64,000 nt of DNA, taken from NCBI GenBank assembly GCA_964517605.1, contig CAZFCE010000009.1:1-64000 (forward strand). The letters run 5' to 3'. This document shows, piece by piece, positions 34,609-42,079 of the stretch (position 1 is the stretch's first letter; the number at the start of each line of letters is the position of its first letter). Made by a program: the position numbers and the translations under genes. This DNA comes from J095 sp964517605. Lineage in GTDB: Bacteria; Chloroflexota; Anaerolineae; 4572-78; J111. The notes under the pieces were generated by a model. That model searched no databases. It saw only the letters and a program-made list of their open reading frames with translations, and had not been told where the DNA came from.

Positions 34609-35448
34609 ATGCCACAAATTGTGGGGGTAAGATTTAATCCCGTTACCAAAATCTACTTCTTTGATCCCGGCCCGATTGAGGATTTGGATGTAGACACGCG
34701 GGTGATTGTTGAAACCGCGCGCGGCTCCGAGTTGGGGCTGGTGGTGCAATCCAAGCACGATGTGCCGGTAGAAGAAATCAAGGGCAAGCTGAAAAAAGTG
34801 GTGCGCAAAGCCACACCGCTGGATTTGGTGCAGGCGCAGCAATACCAAATGCGCGAACCCGAAGCCCTGCAAACCTGCGACGAACTGGTTAAAAAGCTGG
34901 ATTTGCCCATTAAAGTGCTCAGCGCCGAATACAGTTTTGACGGTACCCGGCTGGTGATTTCTTTTAGCGCCGAACAGCGCGTGGATTTTAGAGAACTGGC
35001 CAAACAACTGGCCCGCTCGCTTGAAGCCCGCATCGAAATGAAGCAGGTGGGCGCGCGCGATGAAACCAAACTACTCGACGGTTACGGGCGCTGTGGCCGC
35101 CAGTTGTGCTGCTCTAGCTGGCTCACCGAGTTTCACCCGGTTTCCATTCGCATGGCCAAAAACCAGGATTTGCCGCTGGCTCCCGCCGAAATTTCCGGCC
35201 TGTGCGGGCGGTTGTTGTGCTGCCTGGCCTACGAAAACGACCAGTATTCGGAGATTAAGGAGCAGTTGCCGGCGGTAGGCGCAATTGTTAAAACGGCCAA
35301 AGGCGTTACCGGCACGGTGCGCGGCCTGAACGTCATCAAAGAAACGCTGCTCATTGAAATCAGCGAGGAAGAACCCTACCAGGAACTACCGGCGCAAGAA
35401 GTTGAAGTGCTCGAAACTCCGGCCAAAGCCAAAAAGAAGAAGAACTAA
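34609..35448 (+). CDS. ricT: PSP1-domain protein RicT/YaaT
   Basis: A 279-aa protein of the PSP1/YaaT family. The conserved cysteine clusters YGRCGRQLCCSSWL (near residue 163) and GLCGRLLCCLAYE (near 203) bind [4Fe-4S] clusters in the B. subtilis Ric complex, which affects RNase Y action. The PSP1 core covers about residues 55-145. A basic tail (KAKKKKN) ends the protein. It lies 16 bases after holB in the same order seen in Firmicutes, and is closed by a terminator at 35467. Whether the RicAF partners exist in this organism cannot be seen here. Confidence 0.9.
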   Translation: MPQIVGVRFNPVTKIYFFDPGPIEDLDVDTRVIVETARGSELGLVVQSKHDVPVEEIKGKLKKVVRKATPLDLVQAQQYQMREPEALQTCDELVKKLDLPIKVLSAEYSFDGTRLVISFSAEQRVDFRELAKQLARSLEARIEMKQVGARDETKLLDGYGRCGRQLCCSSWLTEFHPVSIRMAKNQDLPLAPAEISGLCGRLLCCLAYENDQYSEIKEQLPAVGAIVKTAKGVTGTVRGLNVIKETLLIEISEEEPYQELPAQEVEVLETPAKAKKKKN

Positions 35449-35466
35449 CCCCGTCACAACCACAAC

Positions 35467-35497
35467 AGGGGCGCGCCAGGCGCGCCCCTCTATTTTT
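35467..35497 (+). terminator. Rho-independent terminator
   Basis: AGGGGCGCG (35467-35475), short loop, CGCGCCCCT (35481-35489), then CTATTTTT. Confidence 0.8.
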
Positions 35498-35508
35498 GCG
35501 AGAAATCT

Positions 35509-36741
35509 ATGGCGCAACCCATCAAATTACTGCATCTGGCCGATATTCACATTGGCATGGAAAATTACGGGCGGCTCGATCCCAAATCAGGGTTGAACAG
35601 CCGGGTAGTTGATTTTTTGCGCCGGTTGAGCCAGACCATTGATATTGCTTTGGAGCGCGGTGTTGATGTGTGCATTTTTGCCGGCGACGCCTACAAAAAC
35701 CAGCGCCCCACCCCCACCTACCAGCGCGAATTTGCCCGCCGCATCAAACGGCTCAGCGATAACGGCGTGCCGGTGGTGTTACTGGTGGGCAACCACGATA
35801 TGGCCGCCGCCGACCGCGCCGCCAGCAGCCTGGACATTTTTGGCGTGCTCACCGTGCCCGGCGTAATTGTGGCCAGCCGCGAGGAGGTTCATCAGATTAC
35901 CTGCCGGCGCGGGCAGCCGTTGCAGGTGGCCACTGTGCCCTATCCGCAGCGCAGCCGGCTGCTGGCCCACGATGAATTCCGCAACATGACGCTGGATGAA
36001 CTCGATGCGGCGCTGGGCGATTTAATCCACAAAAATTTGGCCGATTTGGCCGTTGAAGCGCAGCAATCGCCCAACGTGCCGGCGGTGTTGGCCGGCCATT
36101 TTTCCGTGAGCGAGGCCACGCAAGGCAGCGAACGCAGCGTTATGATTGGCCGCGATGTGGTGGTGCTCAAAAGCGAACTGGCCAACCTGGCCTGGGATTA
36201 TGTGGCGTTGGGGCATATTCACAAACATCAGGAGTTGAACGGCGGCCAACACCCGCCCATTGTTTACCCCGGTAGTCTGGAGCGGATAGATTTTGGCGAA
36301 GAGGGCGAACGCAAAGGATTTGTGCTGGTTGAACTCGACCGGGGCCAGGCGGCGTGGGAATTTGTGCCGGTGGACGCCCGCCGCTTTGTAACCATCCGCA
36401 TTGATGTGACCGCCGCCGCCGACCCGATGGCCGAAATTTTAGACGAACTGGAAGCGCATCCGGTTGACGATGCCGTGGTGCGCGTTATCATCAAGGCCAC
36501 CGAGGCGCAGGCGGCGCTGCTGGATGACAAAGCTATGCGGGCGGCGCTGCAACAGGCCAACCATGTGGCCGGCATTATCCACGATGTTGACCGGCAGCAG
36601 CGCCACCGGCTGGGGGCCGGCTCGGCGGAGGAACTTACGCCCCGGGAAGTGCTAGAGCTTTACCTGGACTCAAAAAACACGCCGGAGGCGCGTAAAAGCG
36701 AGTTGTTGCGCTACGCCGAATCGATTTTTAGAGAAGAATAA
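35509..36741 (+). CDS. sbcD: DNA repair nuclease SbcD/Mre11-type
   Basis: A 410-aa calcineurin-like phosphoesterase that, with SbcC, trims DNA ends and hairpins. The metal-binding motifs are complete: LHLADIHIG (residues 7-15), IFAGDAYKNQRP near 58, LVGNHDMA near 93, AGHFSV near 190 and LGHIHKHQ near 237. The C-terminal capping region (about 290-380) is present. No sbcC follows: the next gene is on the opposite strand 6 bases away, so the ATPase partner must lie elsewhere. The long palindromic repeats in this window would be the kind of substrate this nuclease attacks. Confidence 0.9.
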   Translation: MAQPIKLLHLADIHIGMENYGRLDPKSGLNSRVVDFLRRLSQTIDIALERGVDVCIFAGDAYKNQRPTPTYQREFARRIKRLSDNGVPVVLLVGNHDMAAADRAASSLDIFGVLTVPGVIVASREEVHQITCRRGQPLQVATVPYPQRSRLLAHDEFRNMTLDELDAALGDLIHKNLADLAVEAQQSPNVPAVLAGHFSVSEATQGSERSVMIGRDVVVLKSELANLAWDYVALGHIHKHQELNGGQHPPIVYPGSLERIDFGEEGERKGFVLVELDRGQAAWEFVPVDARRFVTIRIDVTAAADPMAEILDELEAHPVDDAVVRVIIKATEAQAALLDDKAMRAALQQANHVAGIIHDVDRQQRHRLGAGSAEELTPREVLELYLDSKNTPEARKSELLRYAESIFREE

Positions 36742-36747
36742 CGGGCG

Positions 36748-37311
36748 CTAGTTTTCTACTTTGGCCAACGTAATACCGGTTTGGCTTTGGTATTTGCCTT
36801 TTTTATCGGCATACGACGTGCGGCAAACTTCATCCGCCTGAAAAAAGATAACCTGGGCAATGCCTTCGTTGGCGTAAATGCGGGCCGGCAGCGGGGTGGT
36901 GTTGGATATTTCCAGCGTTACAAACCCTTCCCACTCCGGTTCAAACGGGGTAACGTTCACAATGATGCCGCACCGGGCGTAGGTGCTTTTGCCCACGCAA
37001 ATGGTGAGCGTATCGCGGGGAATGCGAAAATATTCCACGGTGCGGGCCAGCGCAAATGAATTGGGCGGAATGGTACATACATCGCCTTTAAATTCAACAA
37101 AAGAGCGGCTGTCAAAATGCTTGGGGTCAACCACCGTGTTGTTGACGTTGGTGAAAATTTTAAACTCGTCGGCCACGCGAATATCGTAGCCATAAGATGA
37201 CACGCCGTAAGAAATAACGCCGCCGCTTTTTACCTGGCTGGCCTCAAATGGCTCGATCATGCGGTAGTCACGGGCCATTTTCTCAATCCAGTGATCGGGT
37301 TTAATGCTCAT
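36748..37311 (-). CDS. dcd: dCTP deaminase
   Basis: A 187-aa trimeric enzyme converting dCTP to dUTP (or dUMP in bifunctional forms) in pyrimidine nucleotide supply. Typical blocks are SSYGYDIRVADEF near residue 38, GKSTYARCGIIVNVTPFEPEWEG near 108 (with the catalytic Glu in the following stretch) and YANEGIAQVIFF near 150. The length agrees with Dcd. The frame extends 30 codons upstream, but AAGGAG before ATG 37311 fixes the start. It lies 14 bases after the PT-rich lipoprotein gene, an unlikely functional partner. It converges on sbcD with a 6-base gap. Confidence 0.92.
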   Translation of the reverse strand: MSIKPDHWIEKMARDYRMIEPFEASQVKSGGVISYGVSSYGYDIRVADEFKIFTNVNNTVVDPKHFDSRSFVEFKGDVCTIPPNSFALARTVEYFRIPRDTLTICVGKSTYARCGIIVNVTPFEPEWEGFVTLEISNTTPLPARIYANEGIAQVIFFQADEVCRTSYADKKGKYQSQTGITLAKVEN

Positions 37312-37325
37312 AAAAACTCCTTGGA

Positions 37326-38114
37326 CTATTCTCGTTTGGACCAGTTGATCTTCATGATTTGCAAGGCGTCGTCGCTGTCGCAATCCTTGGTAAAATTCCA
37401 ACTGGGATCATCATCGGTTTTGGTGTCGGGGCCGTAGATTTTGGCCGTAAACTTTACCCGCTCCGGAATTTTGCCGTAACCGGCAATCACAATACCGTAA
37501 CGGCCTTTGCTGTCGGTGGTGCCGTAATACGGACCCCGGAAACCGTCCTCATCGCCGGTTACTTGGATGGTAACGCCGGAAATCACCTCATCATCATCGT
37601 TGCGTTTGTATACTTTGCCGGCTACGCCCATATTGGCGCAGTTTGATTCCTTATCGGTTTCCATAGGTTTATACCGGCCCGTAGGCGAGTTAGGCACCGC
37701 CGTAGCGGCGGGTGTAGGCGTGGCAACGGGCGAAACCGGCGTAGCCACCGGCGAAACCGGCGCGGGTACGGGCGTGGCCGTGGGCGCGGCGGCTACCGCT
37801 GCCGGTTTGGGCGGCGCTTTGGTAGGCGGCGGACTGGTGGGCACCGGCGTATCGGTAGGAGCCGGGGTGTTGGTAGGCACCGGCGTATCGGTGGGCGGTG
37901 GGGTGTTGGTGGGTACCGGCGTATCCGTAGCCGGGGGTACCGGCGTGGCCGTGGGCGGCAGCGGCGTAACGGTAAATGTAGGCAATGCGGTGCGGGTAGG
38001 CCGGGGCGGGGCCACTTTAGCTATTTGCGAGTTGGCGGCGCAGGCCAGCGAGGCCAAAACCAGGCAGGCCAACGGCAGCCATCCGTTAAAATTTTTTTTA
38101 GTTGAACGGTGCAT
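37326..38114 (-). CDS. PT-repeat lipoprotein of unknown function
   Basis: A 262-aa lipoprotein: basic n-region, hydrophobic core and lipobox LASLAC near residue 25. Residues about 40-145 are a Pro/Thr linker built from repeats of TDTPVPTNTP and PVATPVSP. The C-terminal domain (about 155-262) has AGKVYKRNDDDEVISGVTIQV and YGTTDSKGRYGIVIAGYG, a pattern of carboxypeptidase-regulatory-like (CarboxypepD_reg) beta-sandwich domains. A stretched cell-surface module is the likely design. Starts at TTG 38135 or ATG 38129 are also possible; ATG 38114 gives the best signal peptide. It precedes dcd on the same strand. Confidence 0.75.
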   Translation of the reverse strand: MHRSTKKNFNGWLPLACLVLASLACAANSQIAKVAPPRPTRTALPTFTVTPLPPTATPVPPATDTPVPTNTPPPTDTPVPTNTPAPTDTPVPTSPPPTKAPPKPAAVAAAPTATPVPAPVSPVATPVSPVATPTPAATAVPNSPTGRYKPMETDKESNCANMGVAGKVYKRNDDDEVISGVTIQVTGDEDGFRGPYYGTTDSKGRYGIVIAGYGKIPERVKFTAKIYGPDTKTDDDPSWNFTKDCDSDDALQIMKINWSKRE

Positions 38115-38236
38115 TATTTTTGGCGGCATTAGCAATCGGTCGCAATTGAATCTTGTTTACTATTTTTGTGGCGCTTACTCTAACACAAATACGGACAGGC
38201 GTCAATGCCGGGGCGTTTTTGTGGGTTGCGGCGGCG

Positions 38237-38265
38237 TTGCCAATCGCGCCGGTTAATGTTATTAT
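38237..38265 (+). promoter_or_regulatory. Promoter for pyruvate kinase
   Basis: TTGCCA at 38237-38242, a 17-base spacer and TATTAT at 38260-38265, 29 bases before the ATG. Confidence 0.65.
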
Positions 38266-38294
38266 AAAAACCAAGTTCAGCTTGGGAGAATGCC

Positions 38295-39782
38295 ATGTCT
38301 ATAAAAATCAGTGAATCCCGCCCCTTGAAAAAAACTAAAATTGTGGCTACGCTTGGCCCCGCCAGCAGCAACGAAGCCACCCTGCGCCGGATGATTCTGG
38401 CCGGCCTGGATGTGGTGAGAATCAATTTTTCGCATGGCAAGGCCAAAGAGATTGAGCCGGTAATTCAACTGGTGCGCCGGTTAAGTGATGAAATGAATGT
38501 GCCCATTGCCATTTTGGGTGATTTACGTGGCCCCCGGATTAGAGTGGGCGAAATTGAAGGCGACTCGGTTGAGCTTGAGGCCGGCCAAAAATTTACCCTC
38601 ACGGCAACCCAGGTGATGGGCAACCAGGAACGGGTGTGCGTGAGTTTTGCCAAACTGGCCCACGATGTAAATATTGGCTGCCAGATTTTGCTGGATGACG
38701 GCAACATTGAGCTAACTGTTGAGCAGATTTGCACCAGCGGTGATATTGTTTGCCGGGTTACTGAGCCGGGCCGGTTGTCCAGCCGGCGCGGGGTAAATTT
38801 GCCGGGCCGCCGGGTGAGCCTGCCCTCGCTAACGCACAAAGATTTTGAAGACATTGCCTTTGCCATTGAACACAACTTTGACTTTTTAGCGTTATCGTTT
38901 GTGCAATCGGTGGATGATGTGCGGCTGCTCAAAGCCTATTTGGCCTCGCAAGAGGCCGAAATCCCGGTAATTGCCAAAATTGAGCGGCAAAACGCGCTGA
39001 ACGACATTGACAACATTGTGAATGAAGCCGACGGCGTGATGGTAGCGCGCGGAGATTTGGCGCTGGAAATGAGTTTGCAAGATATTCCCATTGCCCAAAA
39101 ACGGATTATCGCCGCCTGCCGCCGCAAAGCCATTCCGGTCATCACCGCCACCCAAATGCTGGAATCGATGGTGCAATCGCACAAACCCACCCGCGCCGAA
39201 GTAACCGACGTGGCCAACGCCATTTTAGACGGCACCGACGCGGTGATGCTATCGGGTGAAACGGCCATCGGCCACTACCCCGCCGAAACTATCGCCATGA
39301 TGTCGCAGATTGCCGTGCGCACCGAATCGGCCTGGATGACCGACGAGTTGCCCGGCCCGCCGGCGCTGCCGCTGCCCAAAAGCGTAGAAAGCAACATTGC
39401 CTATGTTAGCCAGGTGGCGGCTCAGGCCGTTAACGCCAAAGTGTTGATTATCAACACCACCACCGGCTCTACGGCAAGGGGCGTGGCCTGCCACCGGCCC
39501 AAAATCCCGGTGCTGGCGCTGAGCGCCATGCAGGAATCGCGGCGGCAGTTGGCGCTAACCTGGGGCGTGGAAAGCGCGCTGGTTGAGCAAATAAAAACCA
39601 CCTCCCACATGGTGGCCATTGCTTTTAACCAGGCCATTAAATGCAAGTACGCCATTCCGGGCGATATTGTGGTGATCACCGCCGGCACGCCCTACAGCAC
39701 CGCCGGGCGCACCAACATGTTAAAAATAGAAGAAGTGGTTGAAGTATCTTTGCAGGAGTTTGATCAATCAGCCGATGATTAA
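38295..39782 (+). CDS. pyk: Pyruvate kinase
   Basis: A 495-aa glycolytic enzyme making pyruvate and ATP from phosphoenolpyruvate and ADP. Family blocks are KIVATLGPASS near residue 15, VVRINFSHG near 41, GDLRGPRIRVGEI near 76, SLPSLTHKDFEDI, the active-site Lys region IPVIAKIERQNAL near 222, MVARGDLALEM near 250 and TATQMLESM near 285. The C-terminal domain (about 365-480) is complete, without the extra PEP-utiliser domain seen in some Gram-positive enzymes. GGGAGA precedes the ATG. The end overlaps the start of the next gene by 8 bases. Confidence 0.95.
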   Translation: MSIKISESRPLKKTKIVATLGPASSNEATLRRMILAGLDVVRINFSHGKAKEIEPVIQLVRRLSDEMNVPIAILGDLRGPRIRVGEIEGDSVELEAGQKFTLTATQVMGNQERVCVSFAKLAHDVNIGCQILLDDGNIELTVEQICTSGDIVCRVTEPGRLSSRRGVNLPGRRVSLPSLTHKDFEDIAFAIEHNFDFLALSFVQSVDDVRLLKAYLASQEAEIPVIAKIERQNALNDIDNIVNEADGVMVARGDLALEMSLQDIPIAQKRIIAACRRKAIPVITATQMLESMVQSHKPTRAEVTDVANAILDGTDAVMLSGETAIGHYPAETIAMMSQIAVRTESAWMTDELPGPPALPLPKSVESNIAYVSQVAAQAVNAKVLIINTTTGSTARGVACHRPKIPVLALSAMQESRRQLALTWGVESALVEQIKTTSHMVAIAFNQAIKCKYAIPGDIVVITAGTPYSTAGRTNMLKIEEVVEVSLQEFDQSADD

Positions 39783-40239
39783 AGCCGGATTGCTGGGCGC
39801 GGCGCTCGGCCTGATTTATATGATGAGCGTAACTTTGGTTTCGCCGTTTTGCACGGTGTGCCTCACCCCGTTGTTGGGAGTGGGCGTTGGCTACCTGGCC
39901 GGTTGGTTTGACCAGCCCGTTCGGGCCGAAACAAGCTGGCGGCACGGGCTGGCGGCGGCGCTAATAACCGGTGTGGGGGCGATTACCGGCCAAATGCTGG
40001 CCGCCTTTGTGAACGCGGTGCTGGTAACGCACTCGGATCAACTGAACGTTTTTTTGCGTGAAGTTGGCTTCACCGACCTGGTTATCAACGATCCCGTTGC
40101 CTATTGGCAAGCGACCATCACCTTAAATTTATTTTGCGGCGTTTTTAACCTGGCGCTACTGGCCGGGTTGGGCGCTGCCGGCGGCATGCTCTGGTTTCAA
40201 AGGCACCGCGCCCATTCACTCGCAGTAATTTCATCCTGA
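39775..40239 (+). CDS. Small membrane protein of unknown function
   Basis: A 154-aa membrane protein with four hydrophobic segments (about residues 4-24, 27-47, 60-84 and 125-147). A Cys pair SPFCTVCLTP lies in the second segment region. No family is recognised. The frame is open from 39739 inside pyk; ATG at 39775 overlaps the pyk stop by 8 bases, which suggests coupling, although an AGGAG sits 18 bases upstream and TTG at 39760 is an alternative. A gene for a soluble 120-aa protein follows 16 bases later. Confidence 0.7.
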   Translation: MIKAGLLGAALGLIYMMSVTLVSPFCTVCLTPLLGVGVGYLAGWFDQPVRAETSWRHGLAAALITGVGAITGQMLAAFVNAVLVTHSDQLNVFLREVGFTDLVINDPVAYWQATITLNLFCGVFNLALLAGLGAAGGMLWFQRHRAHSLAVISS

Positions 40240-40255
40240 TTTTAAGGAGCAGACA

Positions 40256-40618
40256 ATGGATAAAATCCAGGTAGCGCGCCAGGCCAAAGGCGTTATTCAA
40301 TTAAAAGACGATACGGCGGCGCAGATAAAACAAGCCATCGAACAGGTGAGCACCATCACCCAGATTGAGGGAAATCAGGTAAATTTTGAAGGCACGCGCA
40401 TTGTGGAGGGGCACGGTTTTGCGCTGCAAGTAAACTGTTTTGATATTTACCAGTGCCCCAACGGTTATTTACTGCACACTTATATGGACACCGGCCTCAA
40501 CTGGGCCGTAACCGGCCAAACCCTGCCTGAGTTGCTGCATCACGCCCCCGACCGGCGCGTGGCCAAACGGGCGCACGGGCTGCTCATCCAGAAAAATTTA
40601 ATCCCCTTTGGCCATTGA
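40256..40618 (+). CDS. Unknown small soluble protein
   Basis: A 120-aa protein preceded by a good AAGGAG site. It has no signal peptide, membrane segment or known motif. The middle (VNCFDIYQCPNGYLLHTYMD) is aromatic and beta-like, and the C-terminus (PDRRVAKRAHGLLIQKN) is basic. It is the last gene of the pyk unit and is closed by a perfect 14-bp terminator stem. Function not recognised. Confidence 0.75.
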   Translation: MDKIQVARQAKGVIQLKDDTAAQIKQAIEQVSTITQIEGNQVNFEGTRIVEGHGFALQVNCFDIYQCPNGYLLHTYMDTGLNWAVTGQTLPELLHHAPDRRVAKRAHGLLIQKNLIPFGH

Positions 40619-40629
40619 TGGCCGCTAAA

Positions 40630-40662
40630 AAGTCCCCGGCACTAAACAAGTGCCGGGGACTT
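40630..40662. terminator. Perfect 14-bp stem terminator, bidirectional
   Basis: AAGTCCCCGGCACT (40630-40643), loop AAACA, AGTGCCGGGGACTT (40649-40662). It lies between the plus-strand unit and the 3' end of the minus-strand kinase. The core CCGGCACT...AGTGCCGG resembles the palindromic repeat family of this window. Confidence 0.8.
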
Positions 40663-40724
40663 GATATTATTCCAACCGCGTAAATTCTATAAAAATTAAC
40701 CGCCGCCAAACCGGCCAGCCGCAT

Positions 40725-41940
40725 TCATTGCCGCGCGTTGGCCAGCCGAAAATAACAAGCAAACCCCCGTTGCGTTTCAAATCTTACGGTACCGCCAAGT
40801 TGATGCTGGCCCAACCCCAAAATTATCTGCACGCCCAGGGTGGACTGTTGGTACAAGTCAAACCCCGCCGGTAAGCCCACCCCATCGTCCGCCACCGCCA
40901 ACTCAAAGCCGTTCTCTTCGGCCTGCCGCAGTTGAATATAGATTTCTCCGGTTCTGTCGGCGGGAAAGGCGTGTTTCAGGGCATTCGATATCAACTCATT
41001 CAAAATCAAGCCACAGGGAATGGCAACGTCAATCAAAACGGAGATAGGTTCCAGTTCACACCGCAAACGGATTCTGGACGGGGCGGCGTTATAACTGTGC
41101 AGCAAGTGGCGGGCTAGTTCATCAACATAATTATGCAGTTGGATATGGGATAAATCCCGCGCCTGGTAGAGCTTTTGGTGGATCATGGCCATTGCCGTGA
41201 CGCGGTTTTCTACCTCGCGCAAAATGGTTTTAACCTGATCGCTGTCGGTGCGGCCCGCTTGAAGGTTCAACATCGAGTTGATGGCCATCATGTTGTTTTT
41301 GGTGCGATGGTACAACTCGCGTAAGAGTATTTCTTTTTCTTGAAGAGCTTGCTTGAGTTGCGCCTCCGCCCGCTTGTGCTGGGTGATGTCGCTCAACACC
41401 ACGTGGCACACGGGCATGCCGCCTTCGTCCGGGGGGGGGGGGGGCGGCCGCTTCCAGCCGCGCCCAGAACGGCGGGCTGTTCGAGCGTAACAGCCGCAAC
41501 TCGCACACCTGCGGTTGGCCTGTTTCAAAGAGTTGTTTATGGTGCTGGTAGTAAATATCCTGATCTTCGGGCAGGATAAACCGGGTGAGCATCTGTCCAA
41601 CCAGCATACCCCGCGCCACTCCCAGCAGCGCAGCGATGGTGAGGTTGGCCTCTAGAATCATCCCCGTTTTACTTATGGTTACATACCCCACCGGCGCCAG
41701 ATCGTACAGGTCTATAAACCGCGCGCGCGAGGTTTCCAATTCCACCTGGGCCGCCCGCAGTTCCTCGTTCTGCATTTCCAGTTCAATCTGATGCACCCGC
41801 AACTCGTGGAGAAGTTGTTGTATTTCTGTGGGCGACCCGGCCGCAAGGTTTTCCAGCGCCCTGGCCTCATTTTCCCGATTCACCGCTTCGGCCCGGTGGC
41901 GTAGTTCGGCAGCGTCGGGGCGGTTGGTCTTGCTGGTCAT
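40725..41940 (-). pseudogene. PAS histidine kinase (HisKA_2 type) broken by a G14 tract
   Basis: Two overlapping frames make one kinase. The N-terminal part (41940 down to about 41432) holds a coiled coil (QLLHELRVHQIELEMQNEEL) and a PAS domain (DLYDLAPVGYVTISKTG). The rest (about 41430 to 40725) continues PAS (VCHVVLSDIT), then the HisKA_2 phosphoacceptor block ELYHRTKNNMMAINSM and the ATPase block CGLILNELISNALKHAFP with DDGVGLP. The frame changes exactly at the run of 14 G (C on the coding strand); 13 or 16 bases would join the parts into about 404 aa. GGAGGGTT precedes the ATG. It is either a real frameshift, a slipping phase-variable switch or a sequencing fault. Confidence 0.8.
41431..41444. 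repeat. Homopolymer of 14 G inside the kinase gene
   Basis: Fourteen consecutive G on the plus strand (C on the coding strand). It is the longest G run I noticed in the window and lies exactly at the frame break of the kinase. Confidence 0.95.
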
Positions 41941-42079
41941 GGTAACCCTCCTTTTTTAAACATCCTCGCAATGACATTTTTACGGGACTCGCCAGCGGGG
42001 GTGAGGGGTTTTTGTCCTGCGGGGGGGCGGCACTTATGGTCGTTCCGGTCAGGCGGTGGCGGGCCTTACAGCTTTATTA

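Noticed and set aside
37700..37990. CRISPR-like array
   Set aside because: The repeated units are in-frame codons for a Pro/Thr linker, with no spacers of constant length; no cas genes are present.
41230..41430. C-terminal tail of the first kinase frame after the G tract
   Set aside because: The residues beyond the tract (Arg/His/Pro/Ala-rich) are out of frame; the true continuation is in the other frame.
42010..42030. Second G run (seven G) as another slippage site
   Set aside because: It lies in the gap between two genes and is too short to suggest phase variation.
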